A stretch of 64,000 bases of DNA from Serinus canaria (lineage: Eukaryota; Chordata; Aves; Passeriformes; Fringillidae), in contig NC_066317.1 in NCBI RefSeq assembly GCF_022539315.1, positions 46,913,935-46,977,934 of the forward strand, given 5' to 3'. The notes under the pieces are model-generated. The model did not search any database and was not told where the DNA came from. It saw only the letters and a list, made by a program, of their open reading frames with translations. Below are positions 63,936 to 64,000 of this stretch, piece after piece (the stretch's first letter is position 1; each line of letters begins with the position of its first letter). A program made the translations under genes and the position numbers.

Positions 63936-64000
63936 GTGAGCGGGGCCGGGCAGGGCGCGCCGCCGCCGGCCGTGCGGGTGCCCGCGGGCGGGGAAGGGGA

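Larger units (their letters stand above)
63590..64000. promoter_or_regulatory. CpG island promoter
   Basis: CpG frequency rises abruptly here, with more than ten CpGs in 63781-63840 alone, while the rest of the window is CpG-poor. The island carries an ETS-type site, two GC boxes and no TATA box, which fits a housekeeping-type or developmental CpG promoter. It runs off the right edge. CpG promoters are often bidirectional, but the splice donor at 63936 favours a plus-strand transcript. The gene cannot be identified from this window. Confidence 0.75.

Noticed and set aside
1..64000. CRISPR arrays, operons or phage/plasmid modules
   Set aside because: The composition, CR1 content and lack of dense coding frames are those of a bird nuclear genome.

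Overview
The window looks like nuclear DNA from a bird, probably a songbird. It is AT-rich. Its recognisable interspersed repeats are dominated by CR1 LINE copies in both orientations, most of them 5'-truncated. There is also one tRNA-Ile-headed SINE with a CR1-type tail, a combination known from passerines (TguSINE1-like), and one GC-rich stretch resembling a passerine ERVL-type LTR. Bacterial features are absent: there are no operons, no ribosome-binding-site-led genes and no long ORFs. The species call is an inference from repeat content.

Layout. 1-24.3 kb is mostly unique AT-rich sequence. It holds two CR1 3' ends (3.0 and 21.9 kb), an AT-palindrome cluster (5.3 kb), a decayed tandem array with a period near 165 bp (8.4-9.1 kb), an ERVL-LTR-like block (12.8-13.4 kb), a perfect 22-bp palindrome (19.5 kb) and an exact CTCF consensus match (18.6 kb). 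24.3-25.6 kb is an internal piece of a CR1 ORF2 on the minus strand (endonuclease end, linker, start of reverse transcriptase). 25.6-53.9 kb is again mostly unique, with CR1 fragments at 39.4, 44.9, 48.8 and 51.6 kb, a GC-rich inverted repeat at 40.1 kb, a GC-rich island at 46.7 kb and an unexplained open-frame stretch at 33.3-33.9 kb. 53.9-55.2 kb is the second large CR1, carrying reverse-transcriptase motifs on the plus strand. 59.1-59.5 kb is a small GC-rich island with CTCF-like motifs.

The right edge (about 63.6-64.0 kb) is a strong CpG island with an ETS site, two GC boxes, a TCC-rich tract, three G-quadruplex motifs and a good splice donor at 63936. It probably marks the promoter and first, possibly non-coding, exon of a plus-strand gene whose body lies beyond the window. 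Just upstream are a 640-bp CR1 and the tRNA-Ile SINE, both on the minus strand.

I found no convincing host protein-coding exon and no functional RNA gene. The window reads as a gene-poor intergenic (or very long intronic) interval ending at a promoter. I did not find a new multi-gene system. The points most worth a second look are the SINE, the decayed tandem array, the inverted repeats, the CTCF-like sites and the promoter edge.
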